A stretch of 64,000 nt of DNA, taken from positions 1 to 64,000 of the forward strand of contig NZ_CP130721.1 of the NCBI RefSeq assembly GCF_035984415.1, given 5' to 3'. This DNA comes from Streptomyces sp. NBC_01296. GTDB taxonomy: Bacteria > Actinomycetota > Actinomycetes > Streptomycetales > Streptomycetaceae. Made by a program: the position numbers and the translations under genes. Of this stretch, positions 26,287-34,809 are shown piece after piece; position 1 is the stretch's first letter, and every line of letters starts with the position of its first letter. The notes beneath the pieces were generated by a model, which saw only the letters and a program-made list of their open reading frames with translations, searched no databases and was not told the DNA's origin.

Positions 26287-27273
26287 ATGACCGAGCCGCG
26301 TCGCCCGCAGCGGGCCGTGCCTCGCCAGGTGGTGATCACCGGCGTCACCGGCTTCATAGGAGCGGCGGTCCTGTCCGCACTCGCCCGGATCCGGTGCGAA
26401 GAGCCGGAGTCCGCCGCGCTGCGGCTGAGGGTGGTGGGCCGTCGGGACCCCCGGGAGGGCGGCCTTGCCGACGAATGGGTCCGAGCAGACCTGTCCGACC
26501 CCGGGTCGCTGCGCGACAGCTGTGAGGGAGCGGACGTCCTGGTCCACCTGGCTTCGCTGATCGGCTCCGACGAACGGCAGTGCGCCGCCGTCAACACCGA
26601 GGGAACCGCGGCGCTGATGGACGAGGCCCGCCGGGCCGGTGTCGGACGGATCGTGCACCTGTCCACCTCGGCCGTCTACGGCTGCGGACCACACCGCGGC
26701 ATCCCTGTGGACGGTGTCGTTCCGGCGCCCGTTTCAGCCACCAGCCGGACGCGTCTGGCGGGCGAGGCGCCGGCACTGGCCGCGGGGGCGGTGGTGCTCC
26801 GTCCCGGTCTGGTGATCGGCCCCGGAGACCGCTGGGTCGTACCGGGGCTGGGAGAACTCCTCGAAGCCACCGGGGCGCTGTGGGGAGGCGGGCGGGCTCT
26901 GCTGTCCCTGGTCGCGGTCGGCGATCTGGCCAACCTCATCGCCCGCCTCGCGCTCGGGTACGGCCCGGACGGGGGAACCGTGTGGCACGCCAGTCATCCG
27001 GAGCCGGTGCGCACGAGCGCTCTGGTGCGGGCGCTCGCCGGGCGGGAGATCGTGCCTCCGGTGGAGCGGGACCTCCCCGAGGCGGAGTGCCTGGAGCGGC
27101 TGGCGGCTTCCGGTTCCCGGTTGAGCCCGCGTCAGTTCTGGCTGCTCGCGCAGGACCACTGGTACGACAGCGCCGGGATTTGGGAGGCCGCCGGCTGCCC
27201 GCCCGGGCCGGGGCCGCTGGCCCGCCTGGACGAGGCGGCCGACTGGTACCGGGAGCACATGGCTCTCGTATGA
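26287..27273 (+). CDS. NAD-dependent epimerase/dehydratase family protein
   Basis: The product is 328 aa, an extended SDR. The N-terminus reads QVVITGVTGFIGAAVLSALARI (TGxxGFIG), followed by DVLVHLASLIGSDERQCAAVNTEGTAALMDEAR and HLSTSAVYG. The usual YxxxK is not obvious (ATSRTRLAGEAPAL at that place), so catalysis may be altered. Similar proteins occur next to butyrolactone genes, e.g. JadW2-like, but here the link is only suggestive. ATG at 26287 or 26272. Confidence 0.78.
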   Translation: MTEPRRPQRAVPRQVVITGVTGFIGAAVLSALARIRCEEPESAALRLRVVGRRDPREGGLADEWVRADLSDPGSLRDSCEGADVLVHLASLIGSDERQCAAVNTEGTAALMDEARRAGVGRIVHLSTSAVYGCGPHRGIPVDGVVPAPVSATSRTRLAGEAPALAAGAVVLRPGLVIGPGDRWVVPGLGELLEATGALWGGGRALLSLVAVGDLANLIARLALGYGPDGGTVWHASHPEPVRTSALVRALAGREIVPPVERDLPEAECLERLAASGSRLSPRQFWLLAQDHWYDSAGIWEAAGCPPGPGPLARLDEAADWYREHMALV

Positions 27274-27540
27274 GGCGCCCGGCCGTCGCGGACGGTCGTC
27301 TTCGACGACCCCTCCATGAAGGCCCGCGCGTCACGACGTCATCGACCGGCCCCGGCGCACCCGTGCGACGGGGCCGGCGGCTTTCCGGGCACGGCCGCCC
27401 TGGAAACGGGGAGGGTGGGGGTCCCAGGGACTGGGCCGGATCTGGGGCCGGGTCGGGGTTCGGTCCCTCGTGGCGTTCCGTGCCGGGGGGCGCGACCCCT
27501 CCCTCGGTACTCCCTCCCCCGCCGAGGGGCTGAAGGCCGG

Positions 27541-28160
27541 TTCGGACCCTTCGGTCCCTGTCCCTTCAGTCACTGCATAAACCTGCAGGTCAGGGGCTCG
27601 GGCTCGCGGGCACAGGGACCGAAGGGACTCAATTCTCTAGTTATGAGCCAGATATGAACATGGGTACCTCTACCTGCTCTTTCTTACGCCCGCGCATACA
27701 CACACGCACATAAAGCCTGGAAGTAGTGATTCTGAGTCCCTTCAGTCCCTGAGATTCTGGCTCCACCGCTCTGACCTGCAGGTTTCTCGAGGGACTGAAC
27801 CGGGAGGGACTGAACCGGGCCAGGGACCGTTCAGTACCTGGGTGCGCCGGCACCCGGGTGGGGTCGTCGATAGGGCCGTCAGCTTCCGGGCGGGGAGGGA
27901 CGGCTTACCGAGGGACCCTCGGGCCCTGGTGGAGGTGGGGTGGAGTGGCACTTGCCGACGGGGGGTTCGCGCCACGACACGCCCGGGCGTGCACCGGGGT
28001 GGATCGGGGAACTTTTGCGGACGAACTGGGGTAGAACTTCAGGGACTGAGGGACTGAAGGGACTGAACTCTCAATACAGCGGTTTTATCGGGCGGAGCCT
28101 GCGCGATGTCTGCGGTACGCTCCGCGATAGTGAATCTTCAGTCCCTCTGGTCCCTGATGT
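27541..28160. other. Iteron region, replication origin of module 1
   Basis: Repeats of GGGACTGA occur singly and in pairs on both strands: 27734-27752, 27791-27798, 27806-27813, 28041-28068 (three in a row) and 28138-28156, with looser copies near 27545-27575 and 27613-27630. AT-richer stretches lie at 27630-27730, including an alternating ACACAC element near 27693-27712, and CCTGCAGGT occurs at 27582 and 27775. This is the only long gene-free region before the primase gene and has the layout of an iteron origin. Region 27274-27540 holds nothing recognised. Confidence 0.75.
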
Positions 28161-28236
28161 GCAGGTCGGACGAGCACCTCGGAGAGCAGCCCGGGACAGG
28201 AGGAACCGTCCCTGAACACGCGTCAAGGAAGAGCCA

Positions 28237-29331
28237 GTGCCCGTCTATTCCCAGAACCTGCCCCAGGGCGTGAGTGGCGGGACGGCACTGGACGTGGCGA
28301 CCTGGATGGCCCTGCGCGGGTATCCGGTCCATCCACTGGCTCCAGGGACCAAGACGCCTGCTCCGAACTGCCCCGACTGCCGGGGCGGTCTGCATTCTCC
28401 GCAGGACTGCACCTGCCGTTCCCGGGGACGCTGGTGCCACGGGTTCCATGCGGCCACCACCGACCTCCCTACGCTGCGGGACTGGTGGGCGGCCGAGCCC
28501 GAGTTCGGGATCGGGGTCTCCTGCGGGCCTGCCGGGCTCGTCGTCATCGACGTCGATGCACATGCCGATGCCGATGACGTGCCCGCCAGGGAGCGGCTGC
28601 TGCCCGGCATCCCCATCGACGAGCGCGTCGACCTGACCGGACTCGGCAGCGGCTACGACACCTTGGCGCTGCTGGCCGCGTACCGGTCCCGGCCCAACCC
28701 TTGCGAAGACACGTCGACCCTGCGGGTGCGCACGCCTTCCGGAGGGATGCACATCTGGTACCGGCTGCCCAAGGGCGGCCCGCGCCTGCGGTGTTCCAGC
28801 GGATCGAGCTCGAAGGTCGCGCTGGCCTGGCAGGTCGACGTACGTGCCGTCGGCGGCTACATCGTGGCGCCCACGACGCGTACGGCCGCCGGCGTGTACG
28901 AGGCGCTGCCCGGTGCGCGGCTGCCCGCGGCCCTGCCGCTGTGGCTGACCGCCGAACTCGTACGCACCGGCCATGGCATCGACACGGCCCCTGTGGAGCC
29001 CGTAGCGGCCCCTGGAGGGCCTGTACGGGGTTCGCGTGGCCGCGGGTCCCTGCAGGGCGGGCAGCGGGCTCTTGCGGGGCTCCTGGAGGAGGTACGGGCC
29101 TGCGGGGCCAGCCCGGCCGGAACGGCCTTCAGCGAGAAGCTCAACCGGGCCGCCTTCACCGCCGGAGGGCTCGCCGCGGGGGGTCACCTCGCCGCCGGGG
29201 AATGCCGCCGGCTGCTCCTCGAGGCCGCGGACCACGCCCGACCCCACCAGACGCGCCGCAACGTCCTCATCGTCGAAGCGGGGCTCCGTGCCGGAAGCGG
29301 CCGACCGATCCCTCCCAAGGAACGCCCATGA
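28237..29331 (+). CDS. Primase-polymerase domain protein, replication module 1
   Basis: The product is 364 aa. A bifunctional Prim-Pol domain spans about residues 15-230: ALDVATWMALRGYPVHPLAPGTKTP, a Cys-rich probable zinc site (NCPDC...DCTC...WCHGFH), the acidic catalytic pair in LVVIDVDAHAD, and GGMHIWYR plus VGGYIVAP. Such proteins start DNA synthesis on plasmids and phages. GTG at 28237 follows AAGGAAGA. The stop overlaps the helicase start (ATGA). The iterons upstream suggest it works at that origin. It is a paralogue of the gene at 50751. Confidence 0.88.
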   Translation: MPVYSQNLPQGVSGGTALDVATWMALRGYPVHPLAPGTKTPAPNCPDCRGGLHSPQDCTCRSRGRWCHGFHAATTDLPTLRDWWAAEPEFGIGVSCGPAGLVVIDVDAHADADDVPARERLLPGIPIDERVDLTGLGSGYDTLALLAAYRSRPNPCEDTSTLRVRTPSGGMHIWYRLPKGGPRLRCSSGSSSKVALAWQVDVRAVGGYIVAPTTRTAAGVYEALPGARLPAALPLWLTAELVRTGHGIDTAPVEPVAAPGGPVRGSRGRGSLQGGQRALAGLLEEVRACGASPAGTAFSEKLNRAAFTAGGLAAGGHLAAGECRRLLLEAADHARPHQTRRNVLIVEAGLRAGSGRPIPPKERP

Positions 29332-30926
29332 GCAGCGCCGGAAGCACGGGGTTCAACGCCCAGGCAGCGGCGGAACAGCTTGCTGCGTTCGCGCCCGAGA
29401 GCACCGACACCGCTGCCGCCGCGCGCGGCAGGCGGCTGCCGGCCCAGCAGAGCGGGGCTCCGGCGGCCGGGGGCGGCGGAGCCGATTTCGTCGCGACGGG
29501 GCTGCTGCAGAACCTCAGCGACCGCGGCAACGCGAAGCTCTTCGCCCATCTCCACCACAACCGGTTCCGGCACGTGGAGGGACTGGGCTGGTACGTGTGG
29601 GACGAGTACCGGTGGAAGCGCACCGGCGGGGAGAAGGCCGCGATCTGGGCCGCCGGGGACATGGCGGAGGAACTGCCCACGCACGACTCCCGGGGTGTCT
29701 TCACCGACCGGGAGCTGTCGCAGCACCGCAAGCGCGCCATGTCCACCTCGGGCGTGAAGGCGATGCTCACGCAGGCCAAGGCCTCCCCCGAACTCGCCCT
29801 GGACCCGGACGTCCTGGACGGCGACAAGTACGCGCTGTGCACCCCCGCGGGCGTCGTGGACCTGCGCACCGGTGACCTGCACAAGCCGGATCCGACCCGG
29901 GACCTGCACTCGCGCGCCACTTACCTGGCCCCCGAGGCCATGCCCACGCCCCGGTTCCACGCCTTCCTGAACCAGACCTTCGGCGACGACGACAAGGGCA
30001 AGGAGATGATCAACTTTCTTCATCTCCTGCTCGGCTACTCCATCACCGGCGACGTCGGCGGCCAGGTGCTGCCCTTCCTCTACGGCGTCGGCGCCAACGG
30101 CAAGTCGGCGCTCCTCGACGTCGTCATCAAGATCCTCGGGGACTACGCGGACGTGGCCCCGCCCGGGTTCCTGATGGAGCGCGGGAAGTTCAACGAGCAC
30201 TCGACCGAGTTGACGGAACTGCACGGCCGCCGCCTGTTCGTCTGCAGCGAGCTCAAACCGCACGACAAGTTCGACGAGGCACGGGTCAAGCTGCTGACCG
30301 GCGGCGACCGGCTCAAGGCGCGGCGGATGCGGCAGGACTTCTTCAGCTTCGAGCCGACCCACAAGCTGTGGCTGCTGGGCAACCACCGTCCGGAGGTCGG
30401 CACGGGCGGCCATGCCTTCTGGCGCCGGATCCGGCTGATCCCGTTCGAGAAGGTCGTCCCCGACCACCGCAAGATCGACAACCTGGCGGAGGCGCTCGTA
30501 CAGGAGGAGGGTCCGGGCATCCTCCACTGGATGATCCAGGGGGCCAAGGCCTATCTCGCCACCAAGCCGGCCCTGACCGGGCCCAGCGTGGTCCGTACCG
30601 CCACGCAGGCGTACGCCACCACCGAGGACCACATCGGGCGGTTCCTGGCCGAGTGCTGCACCACCGGGGCGGAGCTGCCCGAGCCCCGTGATCTGAAGGT
30701 GGAGCAGGGAGCGCTGTACCGCGCGTACAGTGCGTGGTGTCTCGACGGCGAGGGCCTTCGTCCCGCCACGACCCGCGCGTTCGCCACACGTATTCGAGCC
30801 GAGGTCGGCGTCGCCTCGCCCAATGAGATGCTCCGCTCGAACGGGCAGAAGTTCTACCCCGGCCTGGCGCTCCTGGCCGACGAAACGCAGAACCCGCGCG
30901 AGGCGAACAGGGCAAGCGCGCCGTGA
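29328..30926 (+). CDS. D5/P4-type replicative helicase, replication module 1
   Basis: The product is 532 aa. The N-terminal ~200 residues match the D5_N region (LSDRGNAKLFAHLHHNRFRHVEGLGWYVWDEYRW). The superfamily-3 helicase has Walker A GVGANGKSA (about residue 250), Walker B-like RRLFVCSELKPHDKFDEARVKLLTGGD, and sensor region KLWLLGNHRPEV. It ends with a P4-type C-terminal domain. It unwinds DNA for plasmid replication together with the upstream Prim-Pol, to which it is translationally coupled. Near-identical motifs recur in the paralogue at 51872. Confidence 0.92.
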   Translation: MSSAGSTGFNAQAAAEQLAAFAPESTDTAAAARGRRLPAQQSGAPAAGGGGADFVATGLLQNLSDRGNAKLFAHLHHNRFRHVEGLGWYVWDEYRWKRTGGEKAAIWAAGDMAEELPTHDSRGVFTDRELSQHRKRAMSTSGVKAMLTQAKASPELALDPDVLDGDKYALCTPAGVVDLRTGDLHKPDPTRDLHSRATYLAPEAMPTPRFHAFLNQTFGDDDKGKEMINFLHLLLGYSITGDVGGQVLPFLYGVGANGKSALLDVVIKILGDYADVAPPGFLMERGKFNEHSTELTELHGRRLFVCSELKPHDKFDEARVKLLTGGDRLKARRMRQDFFSFEPTHKLWLLGNHRPEVGTGGHAFWRRIRLIPFEKVVPDHRKIDNLAEALVQEEGPGILHWMIQGAKAYLATKPALTGPSVVRTATQAYATTEDHIGRFLAECCTTGAELPEPRDLKVEQGALYRAYSAWCLDGEGLRPATTRAFATRIRAEVGVASPNEMLRSNGQKFYPGLALLADETQNPREANRASAP

Positions 30927-31106
30927 AAGGCCTACGTGTGCCACCGCCCGGGGGCGGGCACGCCTACGATGGACAAGGACGATGAACAGATCCACCAGCC
31001 GGCGGCGGCCCTCGGGGGCCTGCCGGATACCGGCTTCGACGCCGCTCGCGGCGTGGCGGAACAAGGGGCCTGGAAGGGCCTACGTGAACGAGGAAGGATC
31101 CAGGCC

Positions 31107-31484
31107 ATGAGCTCGCTACTGACTTCAAGCGATCTCGCCCACGAGGACAAAGTGGTGTGGCTGGAGGACCCTGAAGAGCTCGATTACGTGCGCCAGGCCC
31201 TGGACAAGACCCCCCGGCGCCGGGGGAAGCCGCGCTACCACCGTGACGGGCGCATGATCGGCTTCACCGAGCTCGGCGACACGGCGGAAGCGGACCCCGA
31301 CAGCGGCCTGCAGAAGCGGCGCGTCTTCTACCTGCTGCCGCACGACCGCGACGCGGAGCCCGAAGGCCTGTACCGGGAGGGCGCGCCGGGCGAGGCCGTG
31401 GATCCGCGGACGATCGAACCCCGGCAGGTCGGCCGGAAGACCGCGCGGTCGCAGCGAGGGCTGTCCACGCCGACGGTTGCCTGA
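31107..31484 (+). CDS. Conserved small protein of replication module 1
   Basis: The product is 125 aa, soluble and basic. Key segment: EDKVVWLEDPEELDYVRQALDKTPRRRGKPRYHRDGRMIGF, later RVFYLLPHDRDAEPEGLYREGAP. The same third gene occurs in module 2 (53425), so it belongs to the replication cassette. No known domain; it might be an accessory factor or a copy-number regulator. AGGAAGGA precedes the ATG at 31107. The sequence AAGGSCCTACGTG is repeated at about 30926 and 31074, and an in-frame ATG at 30969 lacks an RBS. Confidence 0.72.
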   Translation: MSSLLTSSDLAHEDKVVWLEDPEELDYVRQALDKTPRRRGKPRYHRDGRMIGFTELGDTAEADPDSGLQKRRVFYLLPHDRDAEPEGLYREGAPGEAVDPRTIEPRQVGRKTARSQRGLSTPTVA

Positions 31485-31519
31485 TGCCGGCTTTCGTCTG
31501 ATGCCGGCAGTTGGCGGAT

Positions 31520-31635
31520 TCAGTCCCTCCGGTCCCTCTGGTCCCTTCAGACCCTTCCGTCTTCCGGACGCGATGGCTGGAAAACGCTTCAGGTAATGGC
31601 GAAATTCAGTCCCTCTGGTCCCTTCGGTCCCTCCG
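31520..31635. repeat. Downstream iteron-like cluster of module 1
   Basis: Two groups of TCAGTCCCT/GGTCCCT repeats (31520-31557 and 31605-31635) have the same unit as the origin iterons (TCAGTCCC is the reverse of GGGACTGA). They lie between the third module gene and the stop of tpg, so module 1 is bracketed by iterons. Confidence 0.75.
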
Positions 31636-31644
31636 GCCGGGGTT

Positions 31645-32199
31645 TCAGAAGGCGAAGTCGACGTAGTCGATGTCGGTGAACTCGACCAAGAGGCCCGTGG
31701 CGCGGGAGCCGTTGTCCTTGAAGTACATCTCCTGGAGGGCTTCGGCCGCGATCTGCTGGAGCCGGGACTCGGCGGCGCCGGCTGCCTGGGCGCTGAAGAG
31801 GCGGGCCGCGTACTCCGGGGGCAGGTGCTGGGTGATGCGGCGCATGCGGCCGTCGTCGGTGGTGCCGGGGGCGGCGGTGAAACCGAAGCGGGCGCGGGTC
31901 TCGATGACCAGGCCGGTGGTCGAGGCGGCCCTGTCGCGGGCACGCTTGCGGACCAGGGGCTGCCAGCGGCGGCGTACCTCGGACTCGAGGCGGCCGGCGA
32001 GCGCCGGCTTGGGCTGCTTGATCTGGTCCTTGACGTAACGCTCGACCGTGCGCTGGGAGATGCCGAGCAGGCGGGCCGTCTCCCGGGTGGATTTGAGCTG
32101 CTTGACGAGGAAGCGCATCTGGGCGCCCGCCGACTTGGGGACGTGGCGGGTGAAGTGCAGTTCGTCCGCGCGGGTCAGGCTGTCGTCGATCTGGGTCAT
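31645..32199 (-). CDS. tpg: Telomere terminal protein Tpg
   Basis: The product is 184 aa, the normal Tpg length. Diagnostic segments: FTRHVPKSAGAQMRFLVKQLK, an HTH RETARLLGISQRTVERYVKDQ, RARFGFTAAPGTTDDGRMRRI, and FTDIDYVDFAF at the end. Tpg is covalently bound to the 5' ends of Streptomyces linear replicons and primes end-patching. The gene is 3 bases downstream of tap, as in the known tap-tpg operon. Its presence shows that the replicon (or a resident one) is linear. Confidence 0.95.
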   Translation of the reverse strand: MTQIDDSLTRADELHFTRHVPKSAGAQMRFLVKQLKSTRETARLLGISQRTVERYVKDQIKQPKPALAGRLESEVRRRWQPLVRKRARDRAASTTGLVIETRARFGFTAAPGTTDDGRMRRITQHLPPEYAARLFSAQAAGAAESRLQQIAAEALQEMYFKDNGSRATGLLVEFTDIDYVDFAF

Positions 32200-32202
32200 G
32201 GA

Positions 32203-34686
32203 CTACTCTCCGTCGGCTGCCGCGTCGTGGCCCTTGATGTGGCGCGCGGGATTGTGGTTCTCGTCGAGCATCTGCACGGCCCAGAGGAGGGGCTGGGTGC
32301 CCTCGTGCTTGACCATGCCAGGGCTGACGCCGAGGCGGAAGCCGCCGGGCAGGGGCTTGCCTTCGGGGGTGCGGGGGAGGAAGTCGAGGGGGCTGGGGCC
32401 GTCGGAGAGGTATACCGCGCAGTCGGAGAGGACGGCGATGGGGTACTGGCCGGCGGCCGTGGCGAGCTTGTTCATCTTGCGGTGCATGTTGACGCGGGCC
32501 GTGGAGATGACGGCGGCGCGGATGTCGGGGCGCCAGGTGGGGCGTTCGAGGGCGGGCCAGGCTTCGCCCGGGCGGTAGCCGGCGCCCTGGGGGCGTTCAC
32601 GGAGCTTGCCGATTCCGCCCTTGACGGTGGACTTGATGGCCGAGAGGACCGGCTTCAGGACCGGGTCGGAGTGCTGCTGAAGTTCTGCCATCGCCGTCAG
32701 GAACTCGGGCTCGGGGAGCGTCGAGGTGACGCCGAGGTCCGCCATCGTGGCCATGTAGGCGTCGCGGAGCCGGGTGTACCAGGCGTCGAGGTACGGGCCG
32801 TGATCGAGGCGGAGCCAGCCCTCGGTCGGGTGCACGTCGTGGCCGAGCTCCTGGGCGTAGGCGAGGGTCGGGGTCGCGTACCAGGCCGGGCCGGTGGGGG
32901 GTCGGCCGTGCGGGGTGAACGGGCTGGGGAGGCGGGGGTCGAGGGCGATGGAGGAGAGGTCCGCCAGCCAGCAGCCGGGCAGCTTCGGGTCGAAGCGGGG
33001 GCCGGTGCGGTGGGTGGCGGGGCCGAGCCCGACGGGGAGCCGGTTGGCCGCCGCGGCGAAGGCCATGTTCACGTCGATGCCGACGGCGTGGGTGCGGGTG
33101 CACTCGGCGTCGGTGAGGAGCTCCGGGTCGCGGATCCAGTCGTACGCCTCCTCGTCGAGGACCTCGGCCGGGGTGCGCTGGTGGGAGCGGGGGTAGAGGG
33201 CGGCGACCACCGGGTGCTCGTCGGGGGCCTCCGGGGGAGCCGGGTCGACGGGGCGGGTGAGCGAGCCGGGGACCGGGGCCGAGACCCAGGTGTTGGTCGC
33301 TTCGTCCTTCGCGGCACGGGTGGGCGGGCGCAGGGCCGTCATGAGTTCGAGGCCGGTGACGGCGGTGGAGCCGCGGGGGGTGAGGACGCGGGAGGCGTAG
33401 GTGGTGAGGAGCTCCGCGAGTTCCGGGGCGGGGAGGTCGGGGGTGCCCTCGCCCCAGGCGCGGGGGTCGAGGGCACCCCACGGCAGGATCGCGAGCTGGA
33501 CGCACTGGCGGCCGGTGGAGGGGGTGGCGGGGCGGTAGATGCGGGGCCAGGGACCGAAGCCGCGGCGGGTCAGCTGCCACTTGGCCTTGGTGAGCTGCTT
33601 GATGACCGGGTGGTTGTCCGGGAGGCGCAGGCCGCGGCGGTCCTCGAGGGCGAGGGGGAGGCCGAGGAGCTCGAGCGCGGGGGCGGTGAGGACGAGAAGG
33701 GGGTCGCCGTCCTTGCCGTTGCGGTGGAGGCGGGGGGCGCGGAGGCCGGCGTCGGGGCCGAGGGCCCAGGTGAGGATGGCCGGGAGGCCGCCGGTGGTGG
33801 GGTGGTCGAGGACGAGGCCGGCGGTGGTGTGGGCCTGGCCGGTGCCGGTGAGGACGGCGAGGGGGCCGTTCCCTTCCAGGGGGGTGGGGCGGGGCCGCCG
33901 GGGTGTGGCCGGGGGGCGGGCGTTAACGGCGTTAACGCCGTTAACGGTCGGGGTCGGTTCCGCCGACGGGGCCGGGGTGGCGGGTGCTGCCGAGGGATCG
34001 GCGTTAACGGCGTTAACGGTCGGCGCGGGGGCCGCCTCCTGGGCCGCCTCCGGGGGCTCGGCGTTAACGGCGTTAACGCCGTTAACGGTGGGGGGCGTCG
34101 GGGTGGGGCCCTGCGGGGCTGTTCCCCTACCCGCCCCTTCCCGGAACCGGGGCTCCGCCCCGGACCCCGGGGCTGCCGGATTGGCCCGGGGCTCGGCGTC
34201 GGCGGGGGCGTTAACGGCGTTAACGGGTGCGGTCGGGGCAGCAGCGTTAACGGCGTTAATGGTGGGTGCCGGGGCGGCGGTGGCGTTGATGGCGAGCGGG
34301 GTGGCGTTAACGCCGTTAATGGTCGCCGGGGGCGGGGTGGCGTTAACGGCGTTAATGCTCGGGGCCGGAGTGGGGGTGTCCCCGGGGGCTTCGGCGTTAA
34401 CGGCGTTAACGGCGTTAACGGCGTCAACGGGGTGGAGGGTGGAGAGGCCCTCCAGGAGGCGGGCGTACGCGGCGCGTTTGGGAGGGCGGGGGGCCGTGCG
34501 GCCCGTTTCCCAGGAGGTGACCGTTTCGCGGCGGACGGAGAGCGCCTTGGCGATCTGGTCCTGGCTCAGGCCGGCGGCTTCGCGCAGGCGCTTGCGCTCG
34601 TCCGGGTGCGGGAGCGGGTCCTGGGCGGCTGCTTCTTCGAGCAGGGCGTCGACCGCTGCGAAGAGGCTCTCTTGTTCGTTGGGCAT
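32203..34686 (-). CDS. tap: Telomere-associated protein Tap
   Basis: The product is 827 aa. It has an XRE-type HTH at residues 27-80 (ERKRLREAAGLSQDQIAKALSVRRETVTSWETGR), a Pro/Ala/Asn-rich linker at about 85-257 containing repeated NAVNAVNA, and the conserved Tap body from about 265 to the end (HAVGIDVNMAFAAAANRLPVGLG; STVKGGIGKLRERPQGAGYRPGEAWPALERP). Tap binds telomere palindromes and recruits Tpg. GGAGG 5 bases from the ATG at 34686 fixes the start; an upstream in-frame start is rejected. The linker is encoded by GTTAACGSC DNA repeats, which is unusual and makes the protein longer than typical Tap. Confidence 0.93.
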   Translation of the reverse strand: MPNEQESLFAAVDALLEEAAAQDPLPHPDERKRLREAAGLSQDQIAKALSVRRETVTSWETGRTAPRPPKRAAYARLLEGLSTLHPVDAVNAVNAVNAEAPGDTPTPAPSINAVNATPPPATINGVNATPLAINATAAPAPTINAVNAAAPTAPVNAVNAPADAEPRANPAAPGSGAEPRFREGAGRGTAPQGPTPTPPTVNGVNAVNAEPPEAAQEAAPAPTVNAVNADPSAAPATPAPSAEPTPTVNGVNAVNARPPATPRRPRPTPLEGNGPLAVLTGTGQAHTTAGLVLDHPTTGGLPAILTWALGPDAGLRAPRLHRNGKDGDPLLVLTAPALELLGLPLALEDRRGLRLPDNHPVIKQLTKAKWQLTRRGFGPWPRIYRPATPSTGRQCVQLAILPWGALDPRAWGEGTPDLPAPELAELLTTYASRVLTPRGSTAVTGLELMTALRPPTRAAKDEATNTWVSAPVPGSLTRPVDPAPPEAPDEHPVVAALYPRSHQRTPAEVLDEEAYDWIRDPELLTDAECTRTHAVGIDVNMAFAAAANRLPVGLGPATHRTGPRFDPKLPGCWLADLSSIALDPRLPSPFTPHGRPPTGPAWYATPTLAYAQELGHDVHPTEGWLRLDHGPYLDAWYTRLRDAYMATMADLGVTSTLPEPEFLTAMAELQQHSDPVLKPVLSAIKSTVKGGIGKLRERPQGAGYRPGEAWPALERPTWRPDIRAAVISTARVNMHRKMNKLATAAGQYPIAVLSDCAVYLSDGPSPLDFLPRTPEGKPLPGGFRLGVSPGMVKHEGTQPLLWAVQMLDENHNPARHIKGHDAAADGE
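33922..34428. repeat. GTTAAC arrays inside the tap reading frame
   Basis: Sixteen perfect GTTAAC boxes and several one-base variants lie in clusters of 2-4 spaced 9 bp apart (GTTAACGGC/GTTAACGCC): 33922-33945, 34003-34017, 34063-34086, 34210-34224, 34246-34260, 34306-34320, 34342-34356 and 34396-34428. GTTAACGGCGTTAAC is nearly palindromic. They encode the NAV repeats of the Tap linker. The same unit occurs in non-coding DNA nearby, so it is probably DNA-level selection, not a protein motif. Confidence 0.85.
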
Positions 34687-34751
34687 TGGTACCTCCAAGG
34701 GCAGCCTATGCGAATCGCACGATCGAACGCACACGAAACGCACGTGGGGGC

Positions 34752-34766
34752 GTTAACGGCGTTAAT
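34752..34766. repeat. GTTAAC repeat between tap and parB
   Basis: One GTTAAC (34752-34757) followed 9 bp later by GTTAAT lies in the 123-base gap between tap and parB. It is the same unit as the intragenic arrays. Confidence 0.8.
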
Positions 34767-34809
34767 GCCGTCAGCGCCCCCGTCGTGGGTGTTGCCTCGG
34801 ATGCCTGGC

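Noticed and set aside
33922..34428. Repeat clusters considered as a CRISPR array
   Set aside because: Units are 9 bp with no 30-bp-class repeats or unique spacers, and no cas genes are near. They lie in frame within tap.
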